Of a DNA stretch of 64,000 nucleotides, positions 59,969 through 64,000 are shown piece after piece. The notes below the pieces were generated by a model. The model did not search any database and was not told the origin of the DNA. It was given only the letters and a program-made list of their open reading frames with translations. Source of the stretch: Pelagibius sp. Alg239-R121 (GTDB lineage Bacteria; Pseudomonadota; Alphaproteobacteria; Kiloniellales; Kiloniellaceae); contig NZ_CAMZOF010000011.1 of assembly GCF_947331435.1 (NCBI RefSeq), positions 124,001 to 188,000 on the forward strand, read 5' to 3'. Both the position numbers and the translations under genes were made by a program. Each line of letters begins with the position of its first letter. Position 1 is the first letter of the stretch.

Positions 59969-61724
59969 CTGGATTCATCCGGCTCTGATTTTTCTCGCCG
60001 GCGCGTTGGTTCTGCCACTGCTCAAGGGACACTTTAGGCAGCTCTGGCAGTTAGCGATTCCGCTGGCCGCGTTGGCTAGCGTGGCGATCATGACGCCCGG
60101 GGAATACGGCGGCTTCAACTTTGTTGGTCAGAAATTACTGATTGCCAAAGTCGATAAGCTCGCTCTGGTTTTCGCTTGGGTGTTCACCATCATGGCCGTG
60201 ATTGGCTGCCTCTACAGCCTGCATGTGCGCAGCGCCGCCCAGCATGTTGCAGCCTTCCTCTATGTGGGGAGCGCCCTGGGGGTCGTCTTCGCCGGTGACT
60301 GGTTCACCCTTTTAGTGTCCTGGGAGATCATGGCCTTCGCGTCCGCCTATCTGATTTTCGCGGCCGATGGCCTTGCCGCGACGCGGGCCGGCATGCGCTA
60401 TCTCATGGTGCACGTCACTGGCGGCGTACTGTTGTTCGGTGGCATCGTTCTGCACGGTCAGGAAACCGGCTCCTATCTGTTCGGCCCGATAGCCGAGACC
60501 GGCGGGCTCGCCTACAGCTTGATCCTGATCTCTTTCATCATCAATGCAGCGGTACCGCCGCTTAATGCCTGGCTGACCGATGCCTATCCGGAAGCGACGG
60601 TGACGGGGGCCGTTTTCCTCAGCGCCTTCACCACGAAAACCGCAATTTACGTGCTCATCCGCGCCTACCCGGGCACCGAAGTGCTTGTCTGGTTGGGCGC
60701 AGTGATGGCGCTTTACGGTGTTATCTATGCGGTTCTGGAAAACGACTGCCGCCGGCTGCTCGCCTATCATATCGTCAGTCAAGTCGGCTACATGGTCGCC
60801 GGGGTGGGAATCGGCACGGAAATGGCGTTGAACGGATCCGCTTCGCACGCCTTCGCACACATAATTTACAAAGGGCTGCTTTTCATGGGAGCGGGCGCGG
60901 TCATCCATATGACCGGACGGCGCAAGCTGACCGAACTGGGCGGGCTCTACCGGACCATGCCCTGGACCGTAGCGCTCTACATGATCGGCGCATTCGCCAT
61001 TTCCGCCTTCCCATTGTTCAGCGGCTTCGTCAGTAAGTCGATGGTCGTGGCTGCGGCGGCCGGAGATCAGCGCGCTGTCATTGTTTTGATGCTGACGGTC
61101 GCGTCGTCGGGAACGTTCCTGCACACCGGGCTGAAGCTTCCCTATTACATGTTTTTCGGCCGGGATTGCGGACTTCGGCCGACAGAACCACCGATTAACA
61201 TGCTGCTGGCCATGGGTATCGCCGCTGTCTTGTGCGTCGGAATAGGGGTTCTACCAGGCCTGCTCTATGGGATGCTGCCTCATCCGGTCAACTACCACCC
61301 CTATACCGGTGCCCATGTCACCGAGAGCCTGAACATCTTGATGTTTACCGCGCTCGCGTTTTTCCTGTTTCTCAGATCTTTGGACCCGGAGCGAACCATA
61401 TCCCTGGACACTGACTGGGCCTATCGCAGGGGGTCCGGACTGTTCATGTGGGTGGCAAACAGGCCGCTGGCCCGCTGGGAGCAGATGATCACGAGTCTTT
61501 CGGATACCGTTATCTGGCGCTGGCTCAATATCGGCGCGCACTTCAGCCTGATAGGCGATTTGAAGGGTGTCGATGCGGTCGTCAACAGCGTCGCCAGAAC
61601 CGCATTGCGTTGTGGCGCGGTGATGCGGCGCGTGCAGTCCGGAGTCGTAAGCCATTATGCCGGCGCGATGATCAGCGGTGTGCTGGCCTGCATTGCGCTT
61701 TATGTTTTTCTTTGGGCCGCTTAG
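59961..61724 (+). CDS. NuoL/MrpD-like antiporter-type subunit with C-terminal extension, second of two
   Basis: The ATG at 59961 gives 587 residues. The antiporter core (about 60-430) shows VSWEIMAFASAYLIFA (TM5 Glu), INAAVPPLNAWLTDAYPEAT and AFTTKTAIYVLIRAYPG (TM7/8 Lys), and ENDCRRLLAYHIVSQVGYM. After about 480 comes a hydrophilic and then terminal helix region ending MRRVQSGVVSHYAGAMISGV, which resembles the last helix of NuoL/MrpA. This gene with the 492-residue one replaces single NuoL. NuoM starts 12 bp later. Confidence 0.87.
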   Translation: MTDWIHPALIFLAGALVLPLLKGHFRQLWQLAIPLAALASVAIMTPGEYGGFNFVGQKLLIAKVDKLALVFAWVFTIMAVIGCLYSLHVRSAAQHVAAFLYVGSALGVVFAGDWFTLLVSWEIMAFASAYLIFAADGLAATRAGMRYLMVHVTGGVLLFGGIVLHGQETGSYLFGPIAETGGLAYSLILISFIINAAVPPLNAWLTDAYPEATVTGAVFLSAFTTKTAIYVLIRAYPGTEVLVWLGAVMALYGVIYAVLENDCRRLLAYHIVSQVGYMVAGVGIGTEMALNGSASHAFAHIIYKGLLFMGAGAVIHMTGRRKLTELGGLYRTMPWTVALYMIGAFAISAFPLFSGFVSKSMVVAAAAGDQRAVIVLMLTVASSGTFLHTGLKLPYYMFFGRDCGLRPTEPPINMLLAMGIAAVLCVGIGVLPGLLYGMLPHPVNYHPYTGAHVTESLNILMFTALAFFLFLRSLDPERTISLDTDWAYRRGSGLFMWVANRPLARWEQMITSLSDTVIWRWLNIGAHFSLIGDLKGVDAVVNSVARTALRCGAVMRRVQSGVVSHYAGAMISGVLACIALYVFLWAA

Positions 61725-61736
61725 AGCGGGATATTG

Positions 61737-63203
61737 ATGTCTGACTTACCACTGCTCAGTATCGTCATCTTCCTGCCGATTGCCGGCATACCCGTGATTC
61801 TGGGGCTGAAAAGCGACGCGGCGATAAAATGGGCAACGCTGGCGATTTTGACAGCCGATTTTCTGCTTGCGACGTCGCTGGTGTTTGCGTTCGACGCCTC
61901 AACAGCAACCATGCAGTTCGCTGAAAGCGTCGTTTGGATCCGGGCGCTCGGCATCTCCTATGCTGTCGGGGTGGACGGCATCAGCGTGCTGTTCGTATTC
62001 CTGACCTCACTGCTCGGGTGGATCTGCGTTGTCGCCTCCTGGACGGCAATAGACACCAAGATCAAGACTTTCATGATCAACCTGTTGGTCATGCAGACCT
62101 TCATGCTGGGCGTATTCTGCGCGCTCGATCTGTTCCTGTTCTACGTGTTCTGGGAAGCCATGCTGATCCCGATGTATGTGATCATCGGCGTCTGGGGTGG
62201 CGACAACCGGGTCTACGCGGCATTCAAGTTTTTTCTCTACACCCTGGCAGGCAGCCTGTTGTTCCTGGTCGGTGTCGTGGTGTTGTATTTCGAGGGCGGC
62301 CGCAGCTTCGACATTCTAGTGTTGATGGAACGTGATTTTCCGTTTCATATTCAAGCGTGGGTATTCCTGGCCTTCTTCGTCGCCTTTGCGGTCAAGGTTC
62401 CCATGGTGCCGGTGCACACCTGGCTGCCGGATGCCCATGTCCAGGCGCCCACCGCCGGAAGCATCATCCTGGCAGGCGTCCTTTTAAAGATGGGCGCCTA
62501 TGGATTCTTGCGCTTTTCCCTGCCGATGCTTCCCGATGCCGCGCAGTATTTTGCGCCATTTGTCATCGCCCTGTCGGCGGTCGCCATCGTCTATGGTGGT
62601 TTCCTTGCGCTGGCCCAGGAGGACCTCAAGAAACTGATCGCCTATTCCAGTGTCAGCCATATGGGGTTCGTAACGCTTGGCCTGTTCACCTTTAAATCCA
62701 ACGGTCTCAATGGCGCCGTGCTGCAGATGTTCAACCACGGAATCACAACCGGGGCGCTGTTTCTATTCGTCGGTCTGATCTACGAGCGCACCCATACCCG
62801 CCAGATCGCGGAATATGGCGGTTTGATGAAGGTTGTGCCGGTCTACACGCTCTTTTTGGGATTGTTCAGCCTTGCATCGATGGCGGTGCCGGGCACCAAC
62901 GGCTTCGTGGGCGAACTGCTGGTGTTGTCCGGTGCCTTTGCAACAGGCAAGGCCACCGGGGCGATTGCCATAGTTGGCGCCATGCTGAGTGCTGCCTACA
63001 TGCTGCGGCTGATACGCCGGGTCGGCCTCGGCCCACTCATCCACGACAAAACGAGGTCGCTTTGGGAAATTAACGGTCGGGAAATGTCGGCCGCCTTGCC
63101 GCTGGCAATTTTTGTCATCTGGGTGGGATTTTATCCCGCGCCATTTCTGGACATTCTCGGCCCGTCACTTGACCACCTGCTCGGGCAGGTTTTGGGCCCC
63201 TGA
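61737..63203 (+). CDS. nuoM: NADH-quinone oxidoreductase subunit M
   Basis: The ATG at 61737 gives 488 residues, typical NuoM length (a TTG before it is in frame). YAVGVDGISVLFVFLTSLL, LFLFYVFWEAMLIPMYVIIGVWGG (TM5 Glu), AFAVKVPMVPVHTWLPDAHVQAPTAGSIILAG and LKKLIAYSSVSHMGFV are NuoM signatures. It translocates protons in the distal membrane arm. nuoN starts 12 bp after its stop. Confidence 0.94.
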   Translation: MSDLPLLSIVIFLPIAGIPVILGLKSDAAIKWATLAILTADFLLATSLVFAFDASTATMQFAESVVWIRALGISYAVGVDGISVLFVFLTSLLGWICVVASWTAIDTKIKTFMINLLVMQTFMLGVFCALDLFLFYVFWEAMLIPMYVIIGVWGGDNRVYAAFKFFLYTLAGSLLFLVGVVVLYFEGGRSFDILVLMERDFPFHIQAWVFLAFFVAFAVKVPMVPVHTWLPDAHVQAPTAGSIILAGVLLKMGAYGFLRFSLPMLPDAAQYFAPFVIALSAVAIVYGGFLALAQEDLKKLIAYSSVSHMGFVTLGLFTFKSNGLNGAVLQMFNHGITTGALFLFVGLIYERTHTRQIAEYGGLMKVVPVYTLFLGLFSLASMAVPGTNGFVGELLVLSGAFATGKATGAIAIVGAMLSAAYMLRLIRRVGLGPLIHDKTRSLWEINGREMSAALPLAIFVIWVGFYPAPFLDILGPSLDHLLGQVLGP

Positions 63204-63215
63204 CGGAGAATTGCG

Positions 63216-64000
63216 ATGGATAAACAGGCAATCATCCGATCGATTATCGTGAGCTCCCCCGAGATCATCGTGATCCTCGGTGCCTGCCTGATGTTGTTTG
63301 TCGCGCTGATGAAAAATAAACATCAGCTCAACATCCTGACCGGCCTGTCGCTGGCCATTGTCGTCCTTGCAGCAGGAATAACGGCCGGCCTCGTGGGCGC
63401 ACCGCAATCGGCCTATGGTGACACGTTCGTCGTTGACGGCCTCGCCATTTTCTTTAAGGCGATTTTCTTCCTGGCGACCGCGTTGACGCTTTTCATTTCA
63501 AAGCGTTATCTCGAAGAGGAAAATATCGGGGAAGGTGAATACCATGCCCTCCTTCTCTTTGCGCTCGTCGGCATGATGATCATGGTTTCGGGCCGCGATC
63601 TTTTGGTTATCTATATGGGACTGGAGCTGCAGGCGCTGGCCTTCTATGTGCTTGTCGGTTATCAGCGCCGCGATCCGAAGTCGACCGAAGCAGCCCTCAA
63701 ATATGTCATACTAGGCGCGGTATCATCGGGAATTTTTCTCTATGGCTTGTCGCTGGTCTATGGCTTGACCGGAACCACCGAACTTTCCGCAATTGCCGTC
63801 TCGTTATCCGGCGAGGAGCCGCCCGGGCTGGCGTTGATCCTTGCGATCCTGTTTCTGATGACCGGCCTCTTGTTCAAGTTAGGCGCCGTCCCCTTCCACA
63901 TGTGGGTACCCGATGTGTATGAAGGCGCGCCAACGCCGATTACCGCCTATTTGTCGGTCGCCTCTAAAGCCGCCGCCTTTGCCATCGTACTGCGTATATT
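63216..64000 (+). CDS. nuoN: NADH-quinone oxidoreductase subunit N, partial (C-terminus off the right edge)
   Basis: 261 full codons of NuoN from the ATG at 63216, with GACGGAG upstream. DLLVIYMGLELQALAFYVLVGYQRRD (TM5 Glu), AALKYVILGAVSSGIFLYG and FKLGAVPFHMWVPDVYEGAPTPITAYLSV (TM7 Lys) are diagnostic. About half the usual length is present. Confidence 0.93.
   Translation, partial: MDKQAIIRSIIVSSPEIIVILGACLMLFVALMKNKHQLNILTGLSLAIVVLAAGITAGLVGAPQSAYGDTFVVDGLAIFFKAIFFLATALTLFISKRYLEEENIGEGEYHALLLFALVGMMIMVSGRDLLVIYMGLELQALAFYVLVGYQRRDPKSTEAALKYVILGAVSSGIFLYGLSLVYGLTGTTELSAIAVSLSGEEPPGLALILAILFLMTGLLFKLGAVPFHMWVPDVYEGAPTPITAYLSVASKAAAFAIVLRI

Noticed and set aside
1-64000. CRISPR arrays, insertion sequences, prophage, rRNA or replication origin
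   Set aside because: No regularly spaced repeats, transposase or integrase genes, phage structural genes, rRNA or DnaA-box cluster were seen on reading the window.

Overview
The window reads as chromosomal DNA of a metabolically versatile, probably salt-exposed alphaproteobacterium (Rhodospirillales/Kiloniellales-like is my guess; no rRNA or other phylogenetic marker is present). The reasons are a doe/ehu-type ectoine catabolic locus with a MocR regulator, a tripartite tricarboxylate transporter, several ABC uptake systems for organic solutes, a LuxR-type receptor and a dispersed nuo locus. Genes are densely packed and moderately GC-rich. Two zones are visibly more AT-rich: 10.24-10.79 kb and 53.6-55.5 kb.

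Layout. (1) 0-6.6 kb: ectoine/5-hydroxyectoine use. ehuB (cut by the left edge) and ehuA form a leftward uptake operon. Then come the MocR regulator enuR and a rightward asnC/doeX, ssd/doeC, atf/doeD set that turns diaminobutyrate into aspartate. Shared TCATGACAAT-type boxes sit at both promoters. (2) 7.0-10.2 kb: a GFA-family protein, a chemoreceptor and a di-haem cytochrome c peroxidase. (3) 10.8-21.1 kb: an unassigned catabolic region with a TctABC importer, nitrilase-type amidase, aldo-keto reductase, aspartate dehydrogenase, RidA, DUF1028 protein, PhyH dioxygenase and two regulators, one a MerR fused to a DUF3471-like domain. (4) 21.4-22.0 kb: a tandem-CxxC glutaredoxin. (5) 22.4-36.3 kb: a LacI-controlled sugar/polyol operon with a two-permease, two-ATPase ABC importer and Tat-exported binding protein, DhaK/DhaL kinase, an acetoin-dehydrogenase-like E1/E2, an FGGY kinase and a RbsD/FucU mutarotase. 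(6) 36.3-45 kb: a LysE exporter, four sugar-acid/alcohol oxidation genes (Zn-ADH, enolase-superfamily, beta-hydroxyacid DH, ALDH), GrpB, a second PhyH and an EamA transporter. (7) 45-46.8 kb: an unrecognised protein and a DUF1439 protein.

(8) 47.1-53.6 kb is the most striking block. A LuxR-type receptor with all nine canonical conserved residues, but no luxI in the window, faces a five-component branched-chain-amino-acid-type ABC importer across a 110-bp gap that holds a lux-box-like palindrome. The last gene fuses the LivM permease to a C-terminal alpha/beta hydrolase that resembles AidH-type N-acyl-homoserine lactonases. I propose a sense-import-hydrolyse module for a lactone or amide signal. 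The genes are seen directly; the function is inferred.

(9) 53.6-55.6 kb: an AT-richer patch with a SUKH/SMI1 protein and a CBS-pair protein. (10) 55.6-64 kb: a complex I membrane-arm operon, nuoH-I-J-K, MrpD-like, small membrane protein, NuoL/MrpD-like, nuoM, nuoN (cut by the right edge). It has no nuoA-G upstream and has two antiporter-type subunits where NuoL would normally stand.
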